Positions 34,799-44,164 are shown, counted from the stretch's first letter. The stretch is DNA of 64,000 bases from Butyrivibrio sp. AC2005 (GCF_000424145.1 NZ_AUJI01000009.1:1-64000); one strand, 5' to 3'. Notes: generated by a model from the letters alone, not told the origin. Numbers and translations: made by a program.

Positions 34799-36010
34799 AT
34801 GAACAGACAACTTTTACTATATATGCACGCAGGTAGCGGAAATCACGGCTGCGAAGCGATAGCAGATGCTACTCTTGAAGCGCTGACTTCGCTATGTAAG
34901 GATGAAAATTACATACCGCCTGTAATAATTACCAATAATAAAGAACAGGATTTAAAGTATGGGCTTGGAGAGAGAGTACAAAAAGGTCAGTGCAGTATTA
35001 TAGAAGAGAGGCATATAGCAGAGGATTTTATACCTCATGTTATGTATTATGCCTACAGAAAGCTGACTGGTGATGCAGTTTCTTTCCTCAGATATCAGTT
35101 CAAGGACGTTCTGAAAAAGGTATCGGATTATAAGAATCCCATTGCGGTTTCCATTGGAGGAGATAACTATTGTTATCCTGAAATGGTCGGAGATCTTAAG
35201 CTTGCACATGAAGCCTTTCTTGAAAAAGGAATGTCTTCCGTACTTATGGGATGTTCTATTGAGCCCGATACGGTTCAGGATTTGAAGGATGACCTTATGA
35301 AGTTTGATCTCATAACGGTCAGGGAATCAATTTCCTACAAAGGAATGATTGAAGGTGGTATCCCAAAGGATAAGGTCAAGCTTTGCCCAGATCCCGCATT
35401 TATGCTTCCGGTCAGAAAAACATCTCTTCCGGAAGGCTTTGAAGAGGGAAATACTATCGGATTAAACGTGAGTCCCATGGTTCAGGGGAAGGAATCTTCT
35501 CCCGGTATAACTATGGAGAATTACAGGAATCTGATAAAACATATTTTGGATAAGCTTGAAGGTTCAAAGGTTTTACTTGTTCCACATGTTGTATGGAAAA
35601 GCAATGATGACAGAGAGCCACTCACAAAGCTCTATGAGGAATTTAAGGACACCGGAAGGGTGATACTTGCAAAGGATGCCTCCGCAGAAGAACTTAAGGG
35701 ACTGATCAGCAGGTGTAGATTTTTCATAGGTGCAAGAACACATTCAACAATTGCGGCTTATTCTACCTGTGTTCCTACACTGGTGCTTGGCTATTCTGTT
35801 AAATCAAGAGGGATAGCAACTGATTTGTTTGGGACCGATGAAAATTATGTTATTCCAGTCCAAAAGCTTTCTACAGACAGGGATCTTGCTAAAGCTTTTG
35901 ACTTTATAGCCAAAAACGAGGATAGTATCAGGGGGAGACTTAAGGAAATAATGCCTGAATATAGTAAGCGTGCAGCTGACAATGCGCGCTATATAAAGGA
36001 GCTTATTTAA
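34799..36010 (+). CDS. Polysaccharide pyruvyl transferase family protein
   Basis: About 403 residues with the PS_pyruv_trans pattern: YMHAGSGNHGCEAIADA at the N-terminus, VSIGGDNYCYPEM, ITVRESISYKGM, and LCPDPAFMLP in the middle. RFFIGARTHSTIAAYSTCVP near residue 315 is the donor-lobe signature. Members such as CsaB and WcaK move a pyruvyl group from phosphoenolpyruvate to a sugar as a ketal, and some relatives are glycosyltransferases. The ATG at 34799 is preferred on ribosome-site spacing; GTG 34787, overlapping the upstream gene, is an alternative. It overlaps the GT11 gene by one base. Confidence 0.8.
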   Translation: MNRQLLLYMHAGSGNHGCEAIADATLEALTSLCKDENYIPPVIITNNKEQDLKYGLGERVQKGQCSIIEERHIAEDFIPHVMYYAYRKLTGDAVSFLRYQFKDVLKKVSDYKNPIAVSIGGDNYCYPEMVGDLKLAHEAFLEKGMSSVLMGCSIEPDTVQDLKDDLMKFDLITVRESISYKGMIEGGIPKDKVKLCPDPAFMLPVRKTSLPEGFEEGNTIGLNVSPMVQGKESSPGITMENYRNLIKHILDKLEGSKVLLVPHVVWKSNDDREPLTKLYEEFKDTGRVILAKDASAEELKGLISRCRFFIGARTHSTIAAYSTCVPTLVLGYSVKSRGIATDLFGTDENYVIPVQKLSTDRDLAKAFDFIAKNEDSIRGRLKEIMPEYSKRAADNARYIKELI

Positions 36011-36924
36011 TGCTGATAATACAGATAGCCGGGGGATTGGGAAATCAGATGCAGCAGTATGCCATGTACAGGAAACTGCTAAGATCCGGAGCGGACAGAA
36101 ATATAAAGCTTGATACAAGCTGGTTTGATAAAAAGACGCAGGAAGGGGTTCTTGCAAGGAGAGAGCTGGAGCTTTCATATTTTCAGAATCTACCGCTTCC
36201 TGTGTGCACAGATGAGGAAAGGGCATATTTTCTTGACAGAAATATTGCAAGAAAGGTCTTTGAAAAGGTGGTTCCCGGTGCAGGTAAGAGATTTACGGAG
36301 AGCTGTATGTATCATCCGGAGATTTTCGAACTGCAGGATAAGTATATTGAAGGATATTTTGCCTGTCAGAAATATTATGATGATATAATGGATGAGCTTA
36401 GAGACCTTTTTGTATTTCCGACACAACCGGATACAGAGATAAACGTGCGGAATATGGATCTTATGAACGAGATGGAACTTCGGCCCAGTGTCAGTGTGCA
36501 TATCAGACGAGGCGATTATCTCGATCCTGAAAATGCCGCGCTTTTTGGAAATATTGCAACTGATGAATATTATGAAGGGGCTATGAATTATTTCATGGCA
36601 CTTGATCCCGATACACATTTTTATATTTTTACAAATGATCCCGAATATGCCAGGGAGAAGTACTCAGATCCTGACAGATACACAATTGTGGATCACAATA
36701 CAGGAAAGTATTCTCTTCTTGATATTCAGCTGATGAGTCATTGTATGGGAAATATATGTGCTAATTCAACTTTTTCCTTCTGGGGAGCAAGACTGAATCG
36801 CAGGAAGGATAAGAAACTTGTGAGGACTTTAACCATGAGAAATAATCAGCCTGCCAGTCCCGAACTGATGCATGAATACTGGGCGGGTTGGGTACTCATG
36901 GACAAAGATGGCAAAGTGCGTTAA
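36010..36924 (+). CDS. Second GT11 fucosyltransferase-like enzyme
   Basis: The 304-residue protein shares the GT11 hallmarks with the gene at 26040: IQIAGGLGNQMQQYAMYRKL at the start, SVHIRRGDYLDPE near residue 165, and ICANSTFSFWGARL near the end. Sequence outside these motifs differs greatly, so it is not a recent copy and likely uses another acceptor. The start codon overlaps the stop of the pyruvyltransferase gene by one base. Residue 15 is Gln where the first GT11 has Phe, a variation also seen in the family. Confidence 0.85.
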   Translation: MLIIQIAGGLGNQMQQYAMYRKLLRSGADRNIKLDTSWFDKKTQEGVLARRELELSYFQNLPLPVCTDEERAYFLDRNIARKVFEKVVPGAGKRFTESCMYHPEIFELQDKYIEGYFACQKYYDDIMDELRDLFVFPTQPDTEINVRNMDLMNEMELRPSVSVHIRRGDYLDPENAALFGNIATDEYYEGAMNYFMALDPDTHFYIFTNDPEYAREKYSDPDRYTIVDHNTGKYSLLDIQLMSHCMGNICANSTFSFWGARLNRRKDKKLVRTLTMRNNQPASPELMHEYWAGWVLMDKDGKVR

Positions 36925-36971
36925 AATTAACATTTAGGTATTGATTAAAGTTTTAGAAAAGGAACTGTCGG

Positions 36972-37781
36972 ATGCCCGATATAAAGATCATTATAGCGAC
37001 CACAAAAAAATATAGGATGCCTGATGATCCGATATATATGCCTTTGCAGGTGGGCGCAGCTAATAAGAAGGCCGCAAATACCCCGTATGAAAAGGATAAT
37101 ACCGGAGATAATATTTCTGAGAAGAACAGCAGCTACTGTGAGCTGACAGGCCTTTATTGGGCATGGAAGAATCTTAAGGCAGATTACATTGGTCTTGTGC
37201 ATTATAGAAGATACTTTGCTTCACCGGAGGCAAGAGGTGAAGAGGATCCGTTCAATAAGATAATGGGCGGTGAGGAGGTCAAGAGACTTCTTCAGAAGAA
37301 CTGTATTATTGTTCCCAAAAAGCGGAAATATTATATAGAGACTCTTCAGTCACATTATGCACATACACATTATGTTGAGCAGCTTGATGAGACAGGCAAG
37401 GTAATTAAGGATATCTGTCCCGAGTATATGGAGTCTTTTGAGAGAGTTATGACACAGACTTCAGGTCATATGTTTAATATGATGATAATGCGTAAGGATA
37501 TTCTTGATAGATACTGCGAGTGGCTTTTCAGGATACTTCGTGAGGTTGAAACCAGATATCCGGAAAACAATCTTAGTGCTTATCAGGGTAGATATATTGG
37601 AAGAATTGCGGAACTTATTTTCAATGTCTGGCTTGACTATCAGGTTACGACAGGAAGTATTCCGAGGTATCAGATTCAGGAGCTTCCATGCGTGCATATC
37701 GAGAATATTAACTGGTTTAAAAAGGGAGGAGCATTCCTTGCTGCAAAGCTCTTCCATAAAAAATATGATCACAGCTTCTGA
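36972..37781 (+). CDS. DUF4422 capsular polysaccharide glycosyltransferase-like protein
   Basis: The 269-residue protein begins IKIIIATTKKYRMPDD and carries DNTGDNISEKNSSYCELTGLYW and IGLVHYRRYF, which define DUF4422. GHMFNMMIMRKD and GRIAELIFNVWLDY are further family segments. DUF4422 proteins occur in capsule and exopolysaccharide loci; some, including the WcaN-like group, are considered galactofuranosyl- or other glycosyltransferases. AAAAGGAAC precedes the ATG. It stands between the second GT11 and the LtaS-like fusion. Confidence 0.8.
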   Translation: MPDIKIIIATTKKYRMPDDPIYMPLQVGAANKKAANTPYEKDNTGDNISEKNSSYCELTGLYWAWKNLKADYIGLVHYRRYFASPEARGEEDPFNKIMGGEEVKRLLQKNCIIVPKKRKYYIETLQSHYAHTHYVEQLDETGKVIKDICPEYMESFERVMTQTSGHMFNMMIMRKDILDRYCEWLFRILREVETRYPENNLSAYQGRYIGRIAELIFNVWLDYQVTTGSIPRYQIQELPCVHIENINWFKKGGAFLAAKLFHKKYDHSF

Positions 37782-37808
37782 TCATAGGGAATTAGTGAGA
37801 AGTGTAAA

Positions 37809-40580
37809 GTGGAAAGAAAATCAGGAAAAAGTGTTGCGTTTGGCATTATATATTTAATATTTTTATTAATTGTTTCATTCTTTGCATACAGACACGTAAC
37901 TGATTTTACAGGAAAAAGATATATAGTTATTTGCGCTGTACTGTTTTTGTTTTCGGCAGCGTCACCCTTTATTCTAATTAGAAAAAAGTGGAAAACTCCC
38001 ATAATTGTAAAGCTGATAGCACTTATGATATACCCGCTATTGTGCTTTTATTTTACCGAAAAAACGTTGGGGACCGGATTTGCTTTCGGAAGTGCCGGTA
38101 AAAAGATTCTCATTGGCAATTATGGACTGTATGCGCTTATCATATGGTTCATATTTGCGTTAACGTTATCTCTTGGCATATCGTTTTTTACAAGCGGTCT
38201 GCTGTTCATTTCTTTTGGGCTCGCCAATTATTTCACTATTTTATACAGACAGGTACCAATTCTTGCAGGTGATGTGGCTACTGCAGGTACAGCCCTTAAT
38301 GTGGCCGGACATTACACATACGAAATGGGTATTTGCCAGCTAATGGGCATTATGTTTGTGCTTGCAATCCTATCCCTTGCCTTGTTTTATAGGGAGGAGC
38401 ACGAAAACAGGTTTGGAATCGGAAAGAGACTGGCTATAGCTGTTGTTTCCATCGTAATTTTTGTGGCAGCAGCCAGAATAGTGGCATTTACTGATTTTCT
38501 TGAAAATCAGGGGATATCTGTTCATGTGTGGGTGCCTGCGAAAACCTACAGACAAAAGGGCGGGCTGCTTACCTTCGGAAGAAGTATCAGAAATATGGTG
38601 GTCGATAAGCCCGAGGGCTATAGTACGGACAATATCAAGGCTCTTATGACAGAGTACCCTTCGGATTCCATTTCCGATGACAAGGTAAGACCTAATGTGA
38701 TCGCCATTATGAATGAGGCATTTTCTGATCTTCAGGATGTGGGAGATCTTCCGACTAATATAGAAGTGATGCCGTTTTATGACAGTCTTACCGAAAACAC
38801 CATTAAGGGGTGGAGCTATGTTTCGGTATTTGGCGGACAGACAGCAAGCAGTGAATATGAGTTTTTGTCAGGGGATTCCATGGCCTTTATTCCTGCCGGA
38901 ACGACGCCTTACCAGCTATATATTAAGAGATTTATGCCCACGCTTACGGGGAATCTTTTGCTGGATAACTATTTCAGAGCTATAGCACTTCATCCGTATA
39001 AACCGAATGGATATAACCGTAATAACGTATATCCTATTTTGGGATTTGACCAATTCATTTCCGTAGATGATTTTCCTGCAGATACGCCTACTATGTCGCA
39101 GCATATTACAGACAGTGCGGATTACAAAAGGATAATTGAAGAATATGAGAAAGCTAAAAAAGAAAGCGATGAGCCTTTTTATGTATTCAATGTGACAATG
39201 CAGAACCACGGGCCTTTTTCAAAAGGAATGGAAAATGTGCCTGATGAGGTGAAAATCACGGATGAGGAGCTGGATATGGACGGAGTTCAGGACTATCTGA
39301 ACCTGATTCATGAGAGTGATAGGGCCTTAAAGGAGCTTGTGGAATACTTTGAAAATGTTGATGAACCGACAGTTATTGTGATGTTCGGAGATCATGAGCC
39401 CGGCGTGGGGAACGCTTTTTATAACAAACTCGTGGGTGGAAATAAGAATAACCTCGAGGGTGAGGAATTGATGAATCTCTATCACACAAAGTTTGTTATC
39501 TGGGCTAATTATGATATTCCCGAGGCAGATTATTCCAAAGAAAATGCCATAAGCATCAATTATCTGCAGTCACTTATGCTGGACGCGGCAGGAATGAAGA
39601 TGAGCGGTTACAATAAATATCTTTTGGATGTGATGAAGGAAGTGCCGATAATTACAGCCAATGGATATTATGGTGCAGATGGGAATTTCTATAATACAGA
39701 CGATGAGAAATCTCCTTACTATGAGAGACTTCAGCAGTACAGATCTATAGTATACAATCACCTCTTCGATAAAAAGGGAAGGGTGGACGAGTTTTTTGAG
39801 TATTCCCAAATGAGTCCTGAGGAGACTGCCAAAGTCAGGCAGGAGCTTCTTTCCGAGAAGCATATAGTCCATGCGGGAGGTTTCATCACGGCAGCCGATG
39901 GGACAGAGTATAATTATACAAGCAGCGTGGAAGCCATAAATAACTGTTATAATAATGGAAATAAGTTTTGTGAACTTGATTTTTTAATGACTTCGGATAA
40001 CCAGCTGGTATGTGCCCATGCCTGGAAGCAGCTTTATAAAAACGGGGAACCCCTGGAGGATGCGGTGACTCTTGATGAGGCACTATCCTGTAAGATGGAG
40101 AATCAGTTTACGACCATGTGGCTGGGAAGTCTTGTGGACTTTCTGAGAGAGCACGATGGGATGTACATAGTGACAGATATTAAGCAGAGCTACAATGAAG
40201 AAGGGGCAAAAATGATAGCGGAATATTGCCCTGATCTCAAGGACAGATTCATAATCCAGGTTTATAATGAAGAAGAAGCGACTGTAATGGAGAAGCTTGG
40301 ATTTAACAACATCATATTTACGCTTTACCGAACTGATGAAGCTGAGAGGACAGCAGATGCCCTCATGAAAGCAGCGAATAAACACGATTTTGTTGCCTGG
40401 ACTGCAAAAAAGGCGTTCATAACAGATGAGTTTGTCTCTGATATTAAGGCTACAGGTGTGCCGCTCTTCACACATACTGTCAATGATCCCGAAGAGATGA
40501 AGGAATTCGTGACCAAGGGGGTAGACGGTTTTTACAGTGATGTGGCAGATTTTGATACTATAAAGAAGGAACTGGAATAA
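37809..40580 (+). CDS. LtaS-like phosphoglycerol transferase fused to a GDPD-like domain
   Basis: 923 residues. Five membrane segments span residues about 10-225. An extracytoplasmic sulfatase-fold domain follows with the metal and nucleophile residues of lipoteichoic acid synthase: Glu303 (IMNEAF), Thr345 (GGQTASS), Asp528 and His529 (FGDHEP). The domain ends near YNHLFDKKGRVDEFFEYS (about 645-662), where the paralogue at 51268 stops. Residues about 683-923 instead form a glycerophosphodiester phosphodiesterase-like domain: His688 (IVHAGG), Glu722 and Asp724 (CELDFLMTSD), His737 (VCAHAW). LtaS enzymes move glycerol phosphate from phosphatidylglycerol to a polymer; GDPD domains cleave such diesters. 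Both would be outside the cell. The start is GTG with a weak ribosome site. Confidence 0.85.
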   Translation: MERKSGKSVAFGIIYLIFLLIVSFFAYRHVTDFTGKRYIVICAVLFLFSAASPFILIRKKWKTPIIVKLIALMIYPLLCFYFTEKTLGTGFAFGSAGKKILIGNYGLYALIIWFIFALTLSLGISFFTSGLLFISFGLANYFTILYRQVPILAGDVATAGTALNVAGHYTYEMGICQLMGIMFVLAILSLALFYREEHENRFGIGKRLAIAVVSIVIFVAAARIVAFTDFLENQGISVHVWVPAKTYRQKGGLLTFGRSIRNMVVDKPEGYSTDNIKALMTEYPSDSISDDKVRPNVIAIMNEAFSDLQDVGDLPTNIEVMPFYDSLTENTIKGWSYVSVFGGQTASSEYEFLSGDSMAFIPAGTTPYQLYIKRFMPTLTGNLLLDNYFRAIALHPYKPNGYNRNNVYPILGFDQFISVDDFPADTPTMSQHITDSADYKRIIEEYEKAKKESDEPFYVFNVTMQNHGPFSKGMENVPDEVKITDEELDMDGVQDYLNLIHESDRALKELVEYFENVDEPTVIVMFGDHEPGVGNAFYNKLVGGNKNNLEGEELMNLYHTKFVIWANYDIPEADYSKENAISINYLQSLMLDAAGMKMSGYNKYLLDVMKEVPIITANGYYGADGNFYNTDDEKSPYYERLQQYRSIVYNHLFDKKGRVDEFFEYSQMSPEETAKVRQELLSEKHIVHAGGFITAADGTEYNYTSSVEAINNCYNNGNKFCELDFLMTSDNQLVCAHAWKQLYKNGEPLEDAVTLDEALSCKMENQFTTMWLGSLVDFLREHDGMYIVTDIKQSYNEEGAKMIAEYCPDLKDRFIIQVYNEEEATVMEKLGFNNIIFTLYRTDEAERTADALMKAANKHDFVAWTAKKAFITDEFVSDIKATGVPLFTHTVNDPEEMKEFVTKGVDGFYSDVADFDTIKKELE

Positions 40581-41504
40581 ATGGATAATAAAAAGGCCAT
40601 GGGAGCGGCCGATAAGCGGCATTTTTTTAAGACCGGATTTCGCGGAGCCCCCGGCACCTTTGAACTGAATGATGAACAGCTAAAAAAGCTGCAGCAGACG
40701 TTGCTTGAAATGCTAAAGGATTTTATAGCGGTATTCGAGGAGGAAGGCATCTTCTATACGTTGAGCGGCGGTTCAGTTCTTGGTGCTATAAGGCATCAGG
40801 GGTTTATACCCTGGGATGATGACATTGACATAAATATGCCAAGGAAGGATTTCGAACATCTAAAGAGGGTGTTTGATGAAAAGCTTGGAGATAAGTATGT
40901 CCTCTGTGGTCCTGAATTTGGCAGAGGCTATGGTATGTCCCATGTTCAGATAAAGAAAAAGGGTACAACCTACAAGGCTTTTAATGAGCTTACCATGCAG
41001 GATACCGGTATTTTCATAGACATATTTGTGCTTGAAAATACCTATGACAGTGCAATTAAGAGAAAGATACACGGATACTGGTGCCTGGTGCTTGGATATA
41101 TCCTGACCTGCAGGAAAACAGCAGAGGATTGGAGCGCTCTTGAACCATATCTGTCGGTGAATAAGGTGCTTAAAGAGGCTTTTGAAAAGAAGATGAAGAT
41201 AGGAAGACTCTTTAAGTGGCAGAGCCTCGACAAAGTTGCCAAAAGGGTTATTTATTGGTATTCTTACTGTGATTTGGAAGAATCTAAGCTGGTATGCATT
41301 CCAAGCGGCCGTAAGCACTATTTCGGTGAGATGTACAGGCGCGAGGATATGTGTGAATCCAGGGACGCAGTGTTCGAGGGAATGAAAGTTAAGATTCCCA
41401 AAGGAACGGAGACTTATATGGAGATTCTTTACGGCCCTAATTATATGAAGATTCCTCCGGTAGAGGACAGAGAGATTCATTCAGCAGTAGAGCTGGAATT
41501 CTAA
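40581..41504 (+). CDS. LicD family phosphotransferase
   Basis: The 307-residue protein has the LicD nucleotidyltransferase-fold core: LSGGSVLGAIRHQGFIPWDD with DIDINMPRKDFE directly after it (residues about 57-86), with the metal-binding DDDID. LicD proteins transfer phosphocholine or other phosphopolyols from a CDP donor to cell-surface glycans. It begins on the base after the LtaS-like stop codon. An IspD/TarI-type cytidylyltransferase and another LicD follow, which points to a CDP-activated group made and used within the cluster. Confidence 0.84.
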   Translation: MDNKKAMGAADKRHFFKTGFRGAPGTFELNDEQLKKLQQTLLEMLKDFIAVFEEEGIFYTLSGGSVLGAIRHQGFIPWDDDIDINMPRKDFEHLKRVFDEKLGDKYVLCGPEFGRGYGMSHVQIKKKGTTYKAFNELTMQDTGIFIDIFVLENTYDSAIKRKIHGYWCLVLGYILTCRKTAEDWSALEPYLSVNKVLKEAFEKKMKIGRLFKWQSLDKVAKRVIYWYSYCDLEESKLVCIPSGRKHYFGEMYRREDMCESRDAVFEGMKVKIPKGTETYMEILYGPNYMKIPPVEDREIHSAVELEF

Positions 41505-41529
41505 ATAATGAGGGGAAAGGGAGAGAAAT

Positions 41530-42255
41530 ATGGCAAATATAGCAATCATTATTGCAGGCGGTTCAGGACACCGCATGCAGCAGGATATTCCGAAACAGTT
41601 CATAAACGTATATGATAAGCCCGTTCTTATGTACACACTTGAGGGCTTCCAGAAGCACCCTCAGATTGATGCAATTGAGCTTGTGTGCATCGATGGCTGG
41701 CAGGATATGGTTTGGGCATATGCAAAACAATTCAATATCACAAAGCTTAAATGGATAGTTCCCGGAGGCGAAAGCGGTCAGGAATCAATCAGAAACGGCG
41801 TGTTTAACCTTGAAGGCAAGGCAGAGGATGATGACATTATCATCATACATGACGGAATAAGACCTCTTGTGGACGAGATGGTTCTTTCTGATGTAATCGT
41901 GGTTTGTAAAAAGCATGGCAATGCTGTAACCTCACTTCCATATAACGAGCAGATTTTTGTTGTGAATGATGAGGAAGAGGGTACAACCAGAAAATACATT
42001 CCCAGAGAAACTTTAAGAAGAGTATCCACCCCTCAGGCTTACAAATTCGGTAAGCTTGACTGGGCATATCATGAAGCCTTCGAAAAGGGAATCGGTATAA
42101 AGGGCAGTGCTTATACCAATACCATGATGGTTGATCTTGGAGAAAAGCTGTACTTTGCTGCAGGCTCCGATAAGAATATCAAGCTTACAACCAAGGATGA
42201 TCTTGAGATGTTCAAGGCATATCTTAAATCGGATAAGGATAACTGGTTAAAGTGA
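41530..42255 (+). CDS. IspD/TarI-type cytidylyltransferase
   Basis: The 241-residue protein starts IAIIIAGGSGHRMQQDIPKQ, the CTP-binding signature of the IspD/TarI family, followed by GGESGQESIRNG and IIIHDGIRPLVD with the conserved Asp. It activates a polyol or erythritol phosphate as the CDP derivative. Because two LicD genes flank it and it lies in a surface-glycan locus, CDP-ribitol or a related CDP-polyol is more likely than the isoprenoid route; this is inference from context. GGGAGAG precedes the ATG. The next gene overlaps its stop by four bases. Confidence 0.82.
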   Translation: MANIAIIIAGGSGHRMQQDIPKQFINVYDKPVLMYTLEGFQKHPQIDAIELVCIDGWQDMVWAYAKQFNITKLKWIVPGGESGQESIRNGVFNLEGKAEDDDIIIIHDGIRPLVDEMVLSDVIVVCKKHGNAVTSLPYNEQIFVVNDEEEGTTRKYIPRETLRRVSTPQAYKFGKLDWAYHEAFEKGIGIKGSAYTNTMMVDLGEKLYFAAGSDKNIKLTTKDDLEMFKAYLKSDKDNWLK

Positions 42256-43091
42256 GAACAAAAGGCGAAACAGGGAAGAGACTTTCTCTTCAGGAAATAA
42301 AAGATACACAGCTTAATATTCTCCTTGAGTTCGACAAAATCTGTAAGGAAAAAGGTCTTACCTTCTATCTTTGCGGCGGGAGTCTTTTGGGGGCAGTAAG
42401 GCATAAGGGATTTATCCCCTGGGATGATGATATTGATATATGCATGATACGACCTGAGTACAACAGACTTTGCGAGCTTGCAAGAAAAGACGAAGTCGGA
42501 GGCCCTGACTGGTTAAAGATTGTTTGCTATGATAACGGAACATCCAGATATCCCTTTATAAAGGTGTTGGATAAGCGAACAGTGGTTTATAACGACTTTT
42601 TCAGGGAAGAGGAATACGATAATCTCTGGATAGATCTTCTTCCGGTTGACGGACTTCCGGATGATGAGGCAGAGGTTGCAGATCTCTATAGAAAGGTGAC
42701 TACATATAGGAAATATGTGCAGATGAAGCATGTCAGACCTTTTGAAGGGAAAAGTCTTTCAAAAAAACTTGTTAAGCCTTTCCTGTTCCTTTTTGCCAAT
42801 ATAATTAACACTGATCGTTATAATGAAAAGCTTGTCGCTATTTCCACAGCTCATCCCTATGAGAAGGCCAATCAGGTTGGGATAGTTACGGAGGGATTGT
42901 ATGGAACAAAAGAGGCAATCCCAAGAGAAGCCTACGAAAAATCCATAGAGGTGGAATTTGAGGGACATATCTTCAAGGCAACCTCATATTGGCATGAATA
43001 TCTGAGTAATCTTTTTGGCGATTATATGCAGCTTCCGCCGGAAGATAAAAGAAAAACTCACGATATGAAAGCCTACAGAATAAGTGAATAA
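42252..43091 (+). CDS. LicD family phosphotransferase (second)
   Basis: The 279-residue protein has LCGGSLLGAVRHKGFIPWDD followed by DIDICMIRPEYN (residues about 38-68), as in the LicD at 40581, but the rest differs (DLLPVDGLPDDEAEVADLYR and TEGLYGTKEAIPREAYE). It starts with GTG overlapping the cytidylyltransferase stop (GTGA), so translation is coupled. It is the last gene of operon A, ahead of a convergent minus-strand GT2. The two LicD proteins may attach the same CDP-activated group at different positions. Confidence 0.84.
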   Translation: MRTKGETGKRLSLQEIKDTQLNILLEFDKICKEKGLTFYLCGGSLLGAVRHKGFIPWDDDIDICMIRPEYNRLCELARKDEVGGPDWLKIVCYDNGTSRYPFIKVLDKRTVVYNDFFREEEYDNLWIDLLPVDGLPDDEAEVADLYRKVTTYRKYVQMKHVRPFEGKSLSKKLVKPFLFLFANIINTDRYNEKLVAISTAHPYEKANQVGIVTEGLYGTKEAIPREAYEKSIEVEFEGHIFKATSYWHEYLSNLFGDYMQLPPEDKRKTHDMKAYRISE

Positions 43092-43117
43092 TACTGAAAA
43101 TACTATATTGTAAAGAC

Positions 43118-43153
43118 GAAAAAAATAGGAAACGATTATCAGTCGTTTCCTAT
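43118..43153 (-). terminator. Intrinsic terminator of the minus-strand GT2 gene
   Basis: ATAGGAAACGA (43125-43135) pairs with TCGTTTCCTAT (43143-43153), loop of seven. On the minus strand the stem is followed by six or seven T (complement of 43119-43125). The stem includes the last codons and stop of the GT2 gene. It may also slow transcription leaving operon A on the plus strand. Confidence 0.75.
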
Positions 43154-44092
43154 TAGTTCTTTAAAGGAAGGCCATTTGCTCTTTGTGCCGAAGGAATCAA
43201 AATATCTGGCAAGGTCACCGGAGAAGAGCTCTTGTATAGCTTGTCTGTGTTCCGGAAAAACAGTTCCTTTATTGGTGAAAATCGTGTACCATCCAAATAC
43301 ATTTTTTAGTTCGTGCTCTAATATTTCAAAGCGAACTCTGTCGTTTACATCATTGTTATTGCAAAGCTCTTCACAGATTTTGAAGGAATTCAGATCGCAG
43401 TCGAAATGAGCGGCGCGCTTACCTACGAGAGAATCACCATTATTTTTTCTGTGGAATACGAAGGAGCGCCTGGTAATCATAATGCGCTCAGCCTTTATAC
43501 ATACATTTACATAAAAGGATCTGTCGTTTGCACAAAACAGATTGTTGAAGCGGATATCATTATCCATAAGGAAGCTTCGCTTATAAATTCCATTCCATGG
43601 AACAACATTTATGCAGTAGAGATCTTCCGGCTTGTTGTGAAAATCCAGGATAGTATCATATAGCTCCTCGGGAAATCTTGGAAAACGGTACTGTTTCTTT
43701 ATGGGAAGACCATTTTTGGCATTAAAGGCTATGCACCTTGTCTTTAGCATATCGAGGTTGTTGGCGGAGGCTATTTTATATAAGTGAGAATATGTTCCGG
43801 GTATTACAAAATCATCGGAATCCATAAAGTGCACGTATTCGCCCCTGGCAATCTCAAGCCCCTTGTTTCTGGACGGACCGGCGTACATGTTCTTTTCGTT
43901 CTTTAGAACAGTTACATTTGCGTGATTTTTTTCATATTCATGAAGGATGTCCGGGGTGGAATCCGTAGAACAGTCGTCAACACAAATAACCTCCAGCGGA
44001 AAACGCTGAAGGAGGATGCTGTTTAAGCACTTACGAATATATTTTTCCGCATTATAAATCGGGATAATTACTGATATTTTCGGATTGTTCAT
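43139..44092 (-). CDS. Glycosyltransferase family 2, only minus-strand gene between operons A and B
   Basis: The 317-residue GT-A enzyme has ISVIIPIYNAEKYIRKCLNS, LEVICVDDCSTDST and YVHFMDSDDFVI with the DXD. The C-terminal part contains RFNNLFCANDRSFYVNV, as in several capsule GT2 proteins. TTGAGG precedes the ATG. It converges on operon A and diverges from operon B, with its own terminator at 43118, so it is regulated separately from the rest of the locus. Confidence 0.82.
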   Translation of the reverse strand: MNNPKISVIIPIYNAEKYIRKCLNSILLQRFPLEVICVDDCSTDSTPDILHEYEKNHANVTVLKNEKNMYAGPSRNKGLEIARGEYVHFMDSDDFVIPGTYSHLYKIASANNLDMLKTRCIAFNAKNGLPIKKQYRFPRFPEELYDTILDFHNKPEDLYCINVVPWNGIYKRSFLMDNDIRFNNLFCANDRSFYVNVCIKAERIMITRRSFVFHRKNNGDSLVGKRAAHFDCDLNSFKICEELCNNNDVNDRVRFEILEHELKNVFGWYTIFTNKGTVFPEHRQAIQELFSGDLARYFDSFGTKSKWPSFKELIGND

Positions 44093-44135
44093 GTTAACCT
44101 CAAATTATTTTTGTACTATATTTTACCAAATGAAT

Positions 44136-44164
44136 TTGATTATATCTATGCTTTGAATTAGAAT
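44136..44164 (+). promoter_or_regulatory. Promoter of glycan operon B
   Basis: TTGATT (44136-44141), a 17-base spacer and TAGAAT (44159-44164) lie 35 bases ahead of the first gene. The region is A/T-rich and shared with the divergent GT2. Confidence 0.5.

Noticed and set aside
40860-41480. Minus-strand open frame of 206 codons
   Set aside because: It is antisense to the first LicD gene and without a ribosome site or recognisable domain.
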